This document shows positions 7,995 to 16,009 of a stretch of DNA of 33,833 bases, one piece after another (the first letter of the stretch is position 1; every line of letters starts with the position of its first letter). Origin of the DNA: an uncultured Lachnospiraceae bacterium (GTDB taxonomy: Bacteria; Bacillota; Clostridia; Lachnospirales; Lachnospiraceae); NCBI GenBank assembly GCA_902800325.1, contig CADCDW010000035.1, forward strand, positions 1-33,833. The letters are read 5' to 3'. The notes beneath the pieces are model-generated. The model made no database searches. It was not told the origin of the DNA and was given only the letters and a program-made list of their open reading frames with translations. The position numbers were made by a program, and so were the translations under genes.

Positions 7995-9140
7995 CTACAT
8001 CAACTTCTTAAACATCTCTCTAAACTGTTCTAAGCTTGCAGGCCTTGGATTACCCGGAGCACATGCATCTGCTGCGGCTGATTCACATAAGAAGTCAAGA
8101 TCCTCCTCCTTAAGCTTATCTAACTTCGTAGGAATTCCTACATCAACAGAAAGCTGTCTTACTGCATCTATAGCAGCCTTTCTATATTCCTCCTGACTCA
8201 TTCCCTCTGTGTTGATATCAAAGGCTTCCGCGATATATTTGAACTTATCGCCGGTTGCCTGGGCATTGAATTCCATAACGATAGGAAGCATCATCGCACA
8301 GGCTACCCCATGAGGAGTATCATATACCGCACCAAGTGTATGTGCCATAGAATGTGCTATACCAAGACCAACATTTGAGTAAGCCATAGCTGTTACATAC
8401 TGTGCAAGAGCCATACCCTCACGTCCGTCAGGATCATTGTCTACAGCCTTTCTTAAATTCTTTGCGATAAGTTTAATTGCCTCAAGATTAAGGCAGTCTG
8501 AAAGCTCCCACGCAGCCGCTGTAGTATATCCCTCGATAGCATGTGTCAAAGCATCCATACCTGTTGAAGCTGAAAGTCCTTTAGGCATAGAAGCCATCAT
8601 ATCAGGGTCAACCACTGCGATATCAGGTATATCATTAGGGTCTACACATACAAATTTACGTTTCTTTTCAACATCTGTGATAACGTAGTTGATAGTCGAC
8701 TCAGCGCCTGTTCCACCTGTTGTAGGCACAGCTATTGTAAATACTGTACGATTCTTTGTCGGAGCAACTCCCTCAAGAGAACGAACATCCGCATACTCAG
8801 GGTTATTAACGATAATTCCTATACCCTTACCGGTATCCATAGATGAACCGCCACCGATGGTAATCATAAAATCTGCACCTGAAGCCTTGTAAGCTTCAAC
8901 ACCGCTCTTTACATTTTCGATAGTAGGATTTGGTTTGATATCAGAATAAACCTCATACGCGATACCATTTTGATCAAGTAAATCCGTAACCTTTGCAGTA
9001 ACCCCAAACTTTACCAAATCAGGATCGGATGCAACAAATGCTTTCTTAAAGCCCTTTGACTTGATAATTCCCGGAATTTCATTTATAGCGCCATGTCCGT
9101 GATAAGAAATTCCATTCAATACAAAACGATTAACTCCCAT
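7995..9140 (-). CDS. fucO: Lactaldehyde reductase / 1,2-propanediol oxidoreductase (FucO-like)
   Basis: Iron-dependent group III alcohol dehydrogenase of 381 residues that matches, from memory, the E. coli FucO pattern over its full length: NRFVLNGISYHGHGA, ITIGGGSSMDTGKGIGI (nucleotide binding), ADVRSLEG, INYVITD, KRKFVCVDPNDIP, GMDALTHAIEGYT, and HSMAHTLGAVYDTPHG. Metal ligands (one Asp, three His) are in the last three regions. FucO converts L-lactaldehyde to (S)-1,2-propanediol with NADH in fucose and rhamnose fermentation. Other Fe-ADHs (1,3-propanediol or butanol types) are alternatives, but ADVRSLEG and KRKFVCVD favour FucO. An AGGAGG site precedes the ATG and a strong promoter lies at 9214-9242. 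No fucose or rhamnose catabolic genes adjoin it. Confidence 0.82.
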   Translation of the reverse strand: MGVNRFVLNGISYHGHGAINEIPGIIKSKGFKKAFVASDPDLVKFGVTAKVTDLLDQNGIAYEVYSDIKPNPTIENVKSGVEAYKASGADFMITIGGGSSMDTGKGIGIIVNNPEYADVRSLEGVAPTKNRTVFTIAVPTTGGTGAESTINYVITDVEKKRKFVCVDPNDIPDIAVVDPDMMASMPKGLSASTGMDALTHAIEGYTTAAAWELSDCLNLEAIKLIAKNLRKAVDNDPDGREGMALAQYVTAMAYSNVGLGIAHSMAHTLGAVYDTPHGVACAMMLPIVMEFNAQATGDKFKYIAEAFDINTEGMSQEEYRKAAIDAVRQLSVDVGIPTKLDKLKEEDLDFLCESAAADACAPGNPRPASLEQFREMFKKLM

Positions 9141-9180
9141 TAATAATTACCTCCTATTACTTACATATTTATATATTTAG

Positions 9181-9195
9181 GTACATAAAATGTAC
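9181..9195 (-). promoter_or_regulatory. Inverted repeat in the fucO leader
   Basis: GTACAT-AAA-ATGTAC, two perfect 6-bp arms with a 3-bp centre, about 19 bp downstream of the fucO -10 box and 41 bp before its start codon. Position and symmetry suit a repressor operator; no regulator is identified. Confidence 0.45.
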
Positions 9196-9213
9196 TGCTA
9201 ATTTGAGAGCTTA

Positions 9214-9242
9214 ATTATAACATATTTTACTATTATCGGCAA
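9214..9242 (-). promoter_or_regulatory. Promoter of fucO
   Basis: On the minus strand, TTGCCG, a 17-nt spacer, then TATAAT. The divergent gap 9141-9466 holds this promoter, the leader palindrome and the opposing promoter of the PAS chemoreceptor; nothing else is recognised in it. Confidence 0.7.
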
Positions 9243-9326
9243 TTATTAAAAGCACTCAAATTAAGCTTGAAAAACGACAAATAAGGATATTTTTTGTGCA
9301 TTATGACGAAAATATACGTTTTGCCT

Positions 9327-9354
9327 TTTGTTTATTTGTTATTCGTGATATAAT
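9327..9354 (+). promoter_or_regulatory. Possible promoter of the PAS chemoreceptor
   Basis: A perfect TATAAT at 9349-9354 with a weak TTTGTT 16 nt upstream. It is about 110 nt before the start codon. No sigma-28 type promoter is seen for this gene. Confidence 0.45.
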
Positions 9355-9466
9355 TTAGCTTTGGTAGTACTTTAAATGCATAATTCGTAATTTAAAGTTT
9401 GATATATTTATTTTTTTACTAACAGGGGAATTTATTTGTAAGGTACAAAACACAAGGAGGATTATT

Positions 9467-10876
9467 ATGTTTGGAAAGAAGCAAAGCTATACACAGGAAA
9501 GCAGCAATGAAATTAATGCACTTATGGATGAAGTAGCAAAAAACAAATATGAAGCTGAAAAGAATTACCGTATGCTTGAATCGGTTAATAATACGGCTCA
9601 TTTATCCTTATGGATGTCTTATTTCGACGAAAAGGGAGAACAGATAGCTGTAAGGTTTACTGATGAAATGAGACGTGTACTTGGTTACAGCTATAATGAA
9701 CTTCCCGATACCATAGATTCCTTGGGAAAGCTCATACATCCTGATGATTCGGAAGCTGTATTTGCCGCATACGGAAATGCCGTTGCAGACAGAAATGCAA
9801 AATATGATATAGATTACAGACTGCTCGCCAAAAATGGTGAATACCGTATGTACCATGCAGTCGGCGAATGTTTAAGACGTCCTAACGGAACACCGGAAGT
9901 ATTTATCGGAACCTTTATAGATATTGAAGATAAGCTTAGAACTGAAGCCAAACTTGAGCATGACCAGAGAAGGCAATATGCCGTTGACAAGATGATGCTT
10001 GAAGGCACCTGGAGACTTGAAATAACAAAAGGCGCCATAGATGACCCCAATACCCCTATGGTATTTTCGGATCAGTTCAAAAAACTTCTTGGATACAGCA
10101 ACTCCGTTGATTTTCCTGACGTTATGATATCCTGGTTATCTAAGATACATCCTGATGATGTAAACAAGGCATCAGAGGCTATGGCCAAGCAAATGGCTGA
10201 TCCTACAGGAAATACTGTATTTGATATGGAATATCGTATCCAGCATAAGAGTGGTGAGTACAGATGGTTCAGAGCGTCCAGTTATGTGGTATTTTCAAAG
10301 ACTCACGTTCCACTTATGGCTGCCGGAACGATTCTGGATATAACCGAAGAAAAAGAGCACAGAGTAAGATTTGAATCAGAGCTTGCTCCTGATATAGAAA
10401 GCCTTGAAGTAAAGATAGCAGATGTATCAAAAACCGTTGATGATGCCGCAAGCGAGATGCAGGATGTAGCTTTAAGACAAACCGAAATCGCAGAAGCATC
10501 ACAGGAAATTGAAGCTTCTGTAGACGCTTCCATGGAGATTATCCAAAGCATCCAGAGCATAGCGGCGCAAACTAACCTTCTTTCACTTAACGCAAGTATA
10601 GAGGCCGCAAGAGCCGGTGAAGCCGGTAAGGGCTTTGCAGTAGTTGCAAGCGAAGTTCAAAATCTTGCCAATTCTACCAAAGAGACTACCAACAATATCT
10701 CTCATATACTCGGTGAGATGAACACTTCAGTTAAAAATGTTATGCAGAAAATCAATCAGATAAATGACAGTATCACATCACAAAGTGCCAATATGGAAGA
10801 GATTAATGCAACAATGGAGGAGCTGCATTCACTCGCCCTTGAGATAGGTGATATGACGTCTCATCTGTATTCATAA
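9467..10876 (+). CDS. Soluble PAS-PAS chemoreceptor
   Basis: A 469-residue cytosolic chemoreceptor without membrane segments. Two PAS domains of the PAS_3 type lie at about residues 45-155 and 180-297; each has the LGYS and IHPDD motifs, a [KN]GEYR turn ([18 protein letters not shown]) and a closing GT-(F/L)-D-I segment. The chemoreceptor signalling domain spans about 315-465, with the tip [21 protein letters not shown] near residue 380. PAS domains of this kind may bind heme, flavin or small ligands, but no diagnostic residue can be named here, so the signal (redox, oxygen or energy) is inference. AAGGAGG precedes the ATG. It is divergent from fucO and followed by another chemoreceptor-type gene. 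Confidence 0.92.
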   Translation: MFGKKQSYTQESSNEINALMDEVAKNKYEAEKNYRMLESVNNTAHLSLWMSYFDEKGEQIAVRFTDEMRRVLGYSYNELPDTIDSLGKLIHPDDSEAVFAAYGNAVADRNAKYDIDYRLLAKNGEYRMYHAVGECLRRPNGTPEVFIGTFIDIEDKLRTEAKLEHDQRRQYAVDKMMLEGTWRLEITKGAIDDPNTPMVFSDQFKKLLGYSNSVDFPDVMISWLSKIHPDDVNKASEAMAKQMADPTGNTVFDMEYRIQHKSGEYRWFRASSYVVFSKTHVPLMAAGTILDITEEKEHRVRFESELAPDIESLEVKIADVSKTVDDAASEMQDVALRQTEIAEASQEIEASVDASMEIIQSIQSIAAQTNLLSLNASIEAARAGEAGKGFAVVASEVQNLANSTKETTNNISHILGEMNTSVKNVMQKINQINDSITSQSANMEEINATMEELHSLALEIGDMTSHLYS

Positions 10877-10929
10877 ACTGTTAATCGGATAATTTGCACG
10901 AAAAAATATTATTTTTTCTATATTTTATG

Positions 10930-10958
10930 TTGAAATTTTAGCAATTTTTTTATACAAT
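10930..10958 (+). promoter_or_regulatory. Promoter of the second mini-chemoreceptor
   Basis: TTGAAA, a 17-nt spacer, then TACAAT, 50 nt before the start codon. Upstream at 10900-10918 there is an A/T-only perfect palindrome (GAAAAAATA-T-TATTTTTTC) that could weakly terminate the preceding gene. Confidence 0.7.
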
Positions 10959-11008
10959 ATATATTAGTCGTTATAACAAAAAACTTAAACAGATTAGGGG
11001 GATATCAT

Positions 11009-11602
11009 ATGGCAGTAAGCGATTACTTAGATATTGAATTATTAGACGAACTTTTAGTTGACTGGTCAGCAGCAACCGGCATGATTGCAGTTGTACTTGA
11101 CGATGAAGGAAATTTCCTTTCCAATAAATTAGGTTTTTCACGTGACAATATCGAGGCCTTTGGCGAAGATATCGAAGTAGATGATGTTGTTGTTGCTTCA
11201 ATTGTCGGCGGTCCTTTGGATGAAGATGCGCCTGAAGAACAGGTTGAGGCGGCCTCTAAGTTGCTTGTTTCTTCCATAACAAACCTCATGGAAAGATATT
11301 ATGAAAAGAAACAGTTAGACAGCATACGAAGTGATTTTGCCGGTCAGATAACGGATGCTGCCGGTTTAATAAGAGAGCTTACTTTAAAGTCTCAGGGACT
11401 TAAGAAGATTGAAAATAAGCAGAACATTCTTGCACTTAATGCTTCCATCGAAGCCGCAAGAGCCGGTGAAGCCGGTAAAGGCTTTACTGTAGTCGCTCAT
11501 GAATTCGGTAAGATGGCTCATGAGTCCGGTGTTATAAATGACGCCATTCAAAAGACATTAAAACAGCTTGATACTTCCATGAAAGAATTAGGAGCAAATT
11601 AA
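11009..11602 (+). CDS. Mini-chemoreceptor with a shortened PocR-like domain
   Basis: A 197-residue soluble protein. Residues 8-43 ([20 protein letters not shown] and on) resemble the start of the PocR domain of the 7101-7895 protein. Residues 61-70 ([10 protein letters not shown]) match its [10 protein letters not shown]. The 47 or so residues in between, which hold all the PocR cysteines, are replaced by a 17-residue acidic linker. The protein contains no Cys. The signalling hairpin has the conserved tip [20 protein letters not shown] at about 138-157 and only about 40 residues on the return side. It has its own promoter, an AGGGGG ribosome site and a strong terminator. It may act as a ligand-free scaffold, as a decoy, or as a sensor of something different. 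Confidence 0.8.
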   Translation: MAVSDYLDIELLDELLVDWSAATGMIAVVLDDEGNFLSNKLGFSRDNIEAFGEDIEVDDVVVASIVGGPLDEDAPEEQVEAASKLLVSSITNLMERYYEKKQLDSIRSDFAGQITDAAGLIRELTLKSQGLKKIENKQNILALNASIEAARAGEAGKGFTVVAHEFGKMAHESGVINDAIQKTLKQLDTSMKELGAN

Positions 11603-11706
11603 TTTTTAGAACCAATTTTTCACAATTAGGACATAATTTGAACACAATTTTATGTTAGATTATATTCTGTAAAGAGCTTTTCATATATTTGAATCCTCTC
11701 TCCCCT

Positions 11707-11757
11707 AAATGAGTGATGAATAAATCCCTCCCCGGTTTGGTTCATCACTCATTTTTA
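11707..11757 (+). terminator. Rho-independent terminator
   Basis: AAATGAGTGATGAA (11707-11720) pairs perfectly with TTCATCACTCATTT (11741-11754) across a 20-nt loop, followed by a T-rich run. It ends the mini-chemoreceptor transcript about 105 nt after its stop codon. Confidence 0.85.
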
Positions 11758-11780
11758 TTTTATAAGCAAGCTTATAAAAT
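11757..11780. promoter_or_regulatory. Near-perfect palindrome before the aminotransferase gene
   Basis: ATTTTATAAGC and GCTTATAAAAT, 11-bp perfect arms with a 2-bp centre, 50 bp before the aminotransferase start. It could be an operator or a second, reverse-direction terminator hairpin. No clear -35/-10 pair is seen for the aminotransferase gene. Confidence 0.4.
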
Positions 11781-11829
11781 AAAATTATAAAATAAAACAT
11801 AATACATTTAACCAATAAGGAGTTTTATT

Positions 11830-13017
11830 ATGATTAATGAAATGTACAAGGATATGACCGGAAAAGGTTCCGTCATAAGAGAATTTTTTACTTACGCCAA
11901 TAAAAAAGCAGCAGAAATAGGTGCCGAAAATATCTATAATTTTTCTATAGGCAACCCTTCTGTTCCAACACCGACAGAATTTACAGATAGTCTTATTAAG
12001 ATGCTTCAGACCAAAAACCCGGTAACACTTCATGGCTACAGCCCTTCTCTCGGTATTGATTCAACCAGAGAAGCCATTGCTGTTTCTTTAAATAAAAGAT
12101 TTGGAATGAACTATACAAAGGACGAGATTTTTATGACAACCGGTGCTGCAGGAGCCATAGCACACGCTATAAGATGTGTAGTAAAAGACGGTGATGAGGT
12201 TATCACATTTGCACCTTATTTTCCTGAATATGTTCCATATGTAACAGGTACAGGAGCAAAACTTACCATTGTTCCCGCTGATATAGATACATTTCAGATT
12301 AATTTTGATGAGTTTGAGAAAGCACTGAATCCTAATGTTCAGGCAGTGTTAATAAACTCTCCAAACAATCCTTCCGGTATCGTTTACTCAACTGAGACCA
12401 TCAAAAAACTTGCAGATATACTTGATAAAAAGCAAAAGGAATACAGTCATGACATCTACCTTATATCCGATGAACCGTATAGAGAAATTGTTTTCTCCGG
12501 CACCGATGCACCTTTTGTATCTAAATTTTACGATAATACCATATGCTGCTATTCTTTTAGTAAATCCGTATCTCTTCCGGGTGAACGAATCGGCTATGTA
12601 GCCGTAAATCCTGCCTGCAAGGACGCTAAGCTTATAGTCTTAATGTGTGGACAGATTTCAAGATTTACAGGTCACAACTGCCCTCCTTCGCTGATTCAGC
12701 TAGGGATAGAAAGCATTCTTTACAAGACCAGCGATCTTTCAATTTACGAAAAGAATAAAGAGATTTTATATAAAGAATTAACAAGAATAGGCTATCATGT
12801 AGTTGAACCGGGCGGAACATTTTATATGTTTCCACGTACTCCAATCGCAGATGCTAACGAGTTTTGCTGGAAAGCTGCAAAAGAATACAATCTCATCATT
12901 GTTCCGGGTGACAGCTTTAACTGTCCGGGGCATTTTAGGATTTCCTATTGTGTTACAACGGATATGGTCGAAAAATCCATACCTTTATTTGAAAAACTCT
13001 ACAATTCATACAATTAA
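11830..13017 (+). CDS. PLP-dependent class I/II aminotransferase
   Basis: A 395-residue fold-type I aminotransferase. Visible family features are NFSIGNPSVPTP (substrate side), HGYSPSLG, TTGAAGAI, the SPNNPSG motif (about residue 178), ISDEPYREIV, and the PLP-lysine region CYSFSKSVSLPGERIGY, with Lys near residue 245. Near the C-terminus, PGDSFNCPGHFRISYC carries the carboxylate-binding Arg. Such proteins in Clostridia are usually annotated as aspartate or general amino acid aminotransferases; the substrate is not decided. AAGGAG sits 8 nt before the ATG. It is monocistronic or read into malQ, which has its own promoter. Confidence 0.88.
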   Translation: MINEMYKDMTGKGSVIREFFTYANKKAAEIGAENIYNFSIGNPSVPTPTEFTDSLIKMLQTKNPVTLHGYSPSLGIDSTREAIAVSLNKRFGMNYTKDEIFMTTGAAGAIAHAIRCVVKDGDEVITFAPYFPEYVPYVTGTGAKLTIVPADIDTFQINFDEFEKALNPNVQAVLINSPNNPSGIVYSTETIKKLADILDKKQKEYSHDIYLISDEPYREIVFSGTDAPFVSKFYDNTICCYSFSKSVSLPGERIGYVAVNPACKDAKLIVLMCGQISRFTGHNCPPSLIQLGIESILYKTSDLSIYEKNKEILYKELTRIGYHVVEPGGTFYMFPRTPIADANEFCWKAAKEYNLIIVPGDSFNCPGHFRISYCVTTDMVEKSIPLFEKLYNSYN

Positions 13018-13021
13018 AGCA

Positions 13022-13050
13022 TTGTTTTTTATATGATTTTTTTGTATAAT
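13022..13050 (+). promoter_or_regulatory. Promoter of the malQ operon
   Basis: TTGTTT, a 17-nt spacer, then TATAAT, 40 nt before malQ. No terminator separates it from the aminotransferase gene, and no cre-like catabolite site was recognised. Confidence 0.6.
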
Positions 13051-13090
13051 TTAGATTGTATGTGTAATAAAAAATTGGGAGGATGAAATA

Positions 13091-14635
13091 ATGGCAGAGC
13101 CTATGATAACAGGTTTTAGAGAAAAAAAGCCAAAAAGATATGCAGGAATTTTATTACACCCTACTTCTTTTCCGGGTCCGTACGGTATAGGAGATCTCGG
13201 TAAGGGTGCTTATGATTTTATAAATTTTTTAGAGCGTTCAGGTCTTAATACCTGGCAGGTGCTTCCGCTTGGACATACAGGCTTCGGTGATTCACCGTAT
13301 CAGCCTTTTTCAGCATTTGCCGGTCAACCGCTTATAATAAGTCCCGATCACTTAAAAGAGCTTCATCTTTTGTATGACAGCGATTTTTACGATATGCCTC
13401 AGTGGAATCCCGAGCAGGTTAACTACGGTGAGCTTATATCATTTAAAACACGTCTCCTAAAAATTGCGTATGAGAGATTTACAGATGATGATGTATCGGA
13501 TGGAATATCCACAAGTCCTGAACTTATGGAACAGTATAAAGGTTTTTGCGATGCTAACGCTTACTGGCTTGATGATTATGCTTTATTTATGGCAGGCAAG
13601 GATTACCACGATGGTTTGCCTTGGTATATGTGGGAGGATGATTTAAAAAAACCGACCAAAAAGCAAAAAGAAGCATGGTTCAAAAAGCTCGATAAAGAAA
13701 CAGGTTATTATAAATTTATACAATTTTTATTTAACGTCGAATGGCTCGATTTAAAGAAATATGCCAATGACAAGGGTATCTCAATTGTTGGCGATATTCC
13801 TATATTTATGGCGTGGGACAGCGTTGATGTATGGGCCAATCAAAAGCTTTTCCTGCTTGACAGCGATGGTTATCCGACTGTTGTTGCGGGAGTTCCACCG
13901 GATTATTTTTCGGCTACAGGTCAGCTCTGGGGTAATCCACTCTATAATTGGAAGAAACATACCGAAACAGGATACGAATGGTGGCTCAACCGTATAAAGC
14001 ACCAGCTTACACTGGCAGATTTTTTACGTATCGACCATTTCCGTGGTTTTGATAAATTTTGGGCAGTTCCATACGGAGAAGAAACTGCCATAAACGGTAA
14101 ATGGGTTAAAGCTCCGGGTATAAACTTCTTCACCCAGCTTGAAGCAACTCTTGGTTATCATCTTCCTATAATCGCTGAAGATTTGGGTGAGATAGATGAG
14201 TCGGTTGCAGAACTCAGGGATAAATTTGGCCTGCCGGGTATGAAGATTCTTCAGTTTGCATTTGAAAATCCTGAGGAAAATGATTTTCTTCCTCATAATT
14301 TTATAAGAAACTGTGTATGTTATACCGGAACACACGATAATGATACCACTCTCGGCTGGTATAAGCATGCTTACGAGGCATCCAAGGATAAGCTGAGAAG
14401 ATATTTTTCAACGGACGGCAATGATATATGCTGGATTTTAATAAGAGCATGCTTTGGTTCAGTTGCCAACATGGCTATAGTTCCGCTTCAGGATGTACTT
14501 TGTCTGGATTCATGGGCACGTTTTAATACACCCGGCGTAGGCGAAGGAAACTGGGCTTGGCGATATAAGCAGGAAGCTCTTACCAACGAGCTTGCCGCAA
14601 GATTATATGAAACCTGCAAGATGTACGGAAGGTAA
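13091..14635 (+). CDS. malQ: 4-alpha-glucanotransferase (amylomaltase)
   Basis: GH77 enzyme that transfers alpha-1,4-glucan segments, used in maltodextrin or glycogen metabolism. At 514 residues it is the usual size of the compact bacterial form. Motifs seen: GILLHPTSFPGPYGIGDLG at the start, QVLPLG and DSPYQPFSAFAG, the nucleophile region FLRIDHFRGF, the acid/base region PIIAEDLGEI and YTGTHDNDTTLGW. GGGAGG precedes the ATG. It heads a tight run with plsC (18-nt gap), a membrane protein and a CPBP protease, an unusual set of neighbours for malQ. No maltose transporter or glycogen phosphorylase gene is nearby. Confidence 0.95.
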   Translation: MAEPMITGFREKKPKRYAGILLHPTSFPGPYGIGDLGKGAYDFINFLERSGLNTWQVLPLGHTGFGDSPYQPFSAFAGQPLIISPDHLKELHLLYDSDFYDMPQWNPEQVNYGELISFKTRLLKIAYERFTDDDVSDGISTSPELMEQYKGFCDANAYWLDDYALFMAGKDYHDGLPWYMWEDDLKKPTKKQKEAWFKKLDKETGYYKFIQFLFNVEWLDLKKYANDKGISIVGDIPIFMAWDSVDVWANQKLFLLDSDGYPTVVAGVPPDYFSATGQLWGNPLYNWKKHTETGYEWWLNRIKHQLTLADFLRIDHFRGFDKFWAVPYGEETAINGKWVKAPGINFFTQLEATLGYHLPIIAEDLGEIDESVAELRDKFGLPGMKILQFAFENPEENDFLPHNFIRNCVCYTGTHDNDTTLGWYKHAYEASKDKLRRYFSTDGNDICWILIRACFGSVANMAIVPLQDVLCLDSWARFNTPGVGEGNWAWRYKQEALTNELAARLYETCKMYGR

Positions 14636-14653
14636 TATGTCAGGAGGGGTTAT

Positions 14654-15385
14654 ATGAAAAGTTTTTTAGCCTATATGGCACTGTTTTTCTCATCATTTTT
14701 TATAGTACCTTATCATTGGTATCTGCAAAAGCTTGCCAAGAAAAATCCCAAAGAAGCATGGGAACGCTCTTATCGGCTCGTAAAAGGATTTTTCAATGCC
14801 GAACTTAAGCTTGTCGGCTGTAAGATAACTGTACTTGGAGAAGAAAATATTCCCAAAGACACAGCTTGTCTTTTTGTCGGAAATCACAGAAGCTATTTTG
14901 ATATACTTGTGTCCCACAATACTGTTGGTTTTCCTGCAGGATTTATAGCAAAAGCAGAGATGCGAAAAGTCCCTTTACTTCGTCTTTATATGAAAGATAT
15001 AGGCTGTCTTTTCTTGGATCGTGACAACATCAAACAAGGACTTGAAACTATCAATAAAGGTGCAGAATATATGAAGCAGGGTCATTCTATGATTCTTTTC
15101 CCTGAAGGACACAGAAACCAGACCGATGAATTTCTTCCGTTTAAGGAAGGCGGCTATAAGATGGCTGACAAATCAGGCTGCCCTATCGTACCATTTGCAA
15201 TATCAGGAACTGATTTAATATATGAATCCGCTCCCGGCAAAAAATTTACAAAGGGCAATGTAATCATAGAATACGGAAAGCCTATCTATCCAAATGAATA
15301 TCCTATGAAGGAAAGAAAGGCCAAATATAAAGAAATACCTGATATCATTAAAGAAATGCGTTCAAAACATAAATTAAAGAAATAA
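14654..15385 (+). CDS. plsC: 1-acyl-sn-glycerol-3-phosphate acyltransferase
   Basis: PlsC family enzyme acylating lysophosphatidate to phosphatidate in phospholipid synthesis. The 243-residue protein starts with a membrane anchor (FLAYMALFFSSFFIVPYHWYL). It has the catalytic HX4D motif in NHRSYFDI (about residue 77), then KAEMRKVPLLRLYMKDIGCLFLDR and FPEGHRNQ (the FPEGTRS-type glycerol-phosphate motif, with His replacing Thr). The closing VPFAISGTD is also typical. AGGAGGGG precedes the ATG. It is the second gene of the malQ operon. Confidence 0.92.
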   Translation: MKSFLAYMALFFSSFFIVPYHWYLQKLAKKNPKEAWERSYRLVKGFFNAELKLVGCKITVLGEENIPKDTACLFVGNHRSYFDILVSHNTVGFPAGFIAKAEMRKVPLLRLYMKDIGCLFLDRDNIKQGLETINKGAEYMKQGHSMILFPEGHRNQTDEFLPFKEGGYKMADKSGCPIVPFAISGTDLIYESAPGKKFTKGNVIIEYGKPIYPNEYPMKERKAKYKEIPDIIKEMRSKHKLKK

Positions 15386-15403
15386 TTACGGAGGATCAAC
15401 ATT

Positions 15404-16009
15404 ATGCCTTGGTGGGGAATATTACTTATAGTTATTGTAGTTGCACTTGGTATACTATTTGCACTATATAAAGTCGGAGACAAGCTCCAAAAGAAACAGA
15501 TTGAACAAAAAGAACAGATGGCAGATGCAGCTCAGCCTGCAACCATGCTTATAATAGATAAAAAATATCTGCCCATGAAGGACGCAGGGTTGCCTAAAAT
15601 GGTTATGGAACAGACTCCAAAAAAATACCACAAAGCTAAGCTCCCTATTGTCAAAGCAAAGGTCGGCCCACAGATTATGAATTTTATATGTGACGATGCT
15701 ATATTTGAAGATGTACCTACCAAGGGTGAGGTTAAAGCCATGGTAAGCGGTATATACATAGTAAGCGTAAAGAGTGTACGTGGCAAGAAAAAAGCAGCCC
15801 AGGTTGAAGAAGAAACAAACGGTAAGAAAAAGAAGAAGAGCATGCGTCAGCGTATGCAGCAACGTCAGGCTGAATACCAGAAGCAGATTAATGATGAGAT
15901 ATTAGCTAAAAAGCAAAATAAAGCTAAAGGTATAGAGCAGGAAAAGACAAAAGAGCAGATTAAGAAAGAAAAAGAAAGAGCAAAGAAGATTAAAGATGGA
16001 ATCAAATAA
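15404..16009 (+). CDS. Single-pass membrane protein with Lys-rich tail, unknown function
   Basis: The family is not recognised with certainty. The 201-residue protein has one N-terminal membrane helix (WWGILLIVIVVALGILFALY), a middle part with short beta-rich segments (residues 45-130), and a C-terminal third that is almost all Lys, Glu, Gln and Arg (about 130-201), probably a long basic coiled coil in the cytoplasm. The basic tail could bind nucleic acid or the membrane surface; this is inference. GGAGG precedes the ATG. It is 18 nt after plsC and its last 14 nt overlap the CPBP protease gene, so the two are likely translationally coupled. Confidence 0.8.
   Translation: MPWWGILLIVIVVALGILFALYKVGDKLQKKQIEQKEQMADAAQPATMLIIDKKYLPMKDAGLPKMVMEQTPKKYHKAKLPIVKAKVGPQIMNFICDDAIFEDVPTKGEVKAMVSGIYIVSVKSVRGKKKAAQVEEETNGKKKKKSMRQRMQQRQAEYQKQINDEILAKKQNKAKGIEQEKTKEQIKKEKERAKKIKDGIK

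Noticed and set aside
9230-9242. Sigma-28 (flagellar) promoter before fucO, because of GCCGATAA
   Set aside because: No TAAA-type -35 box at the right distance, and a good vegetative promoter overlaps it.
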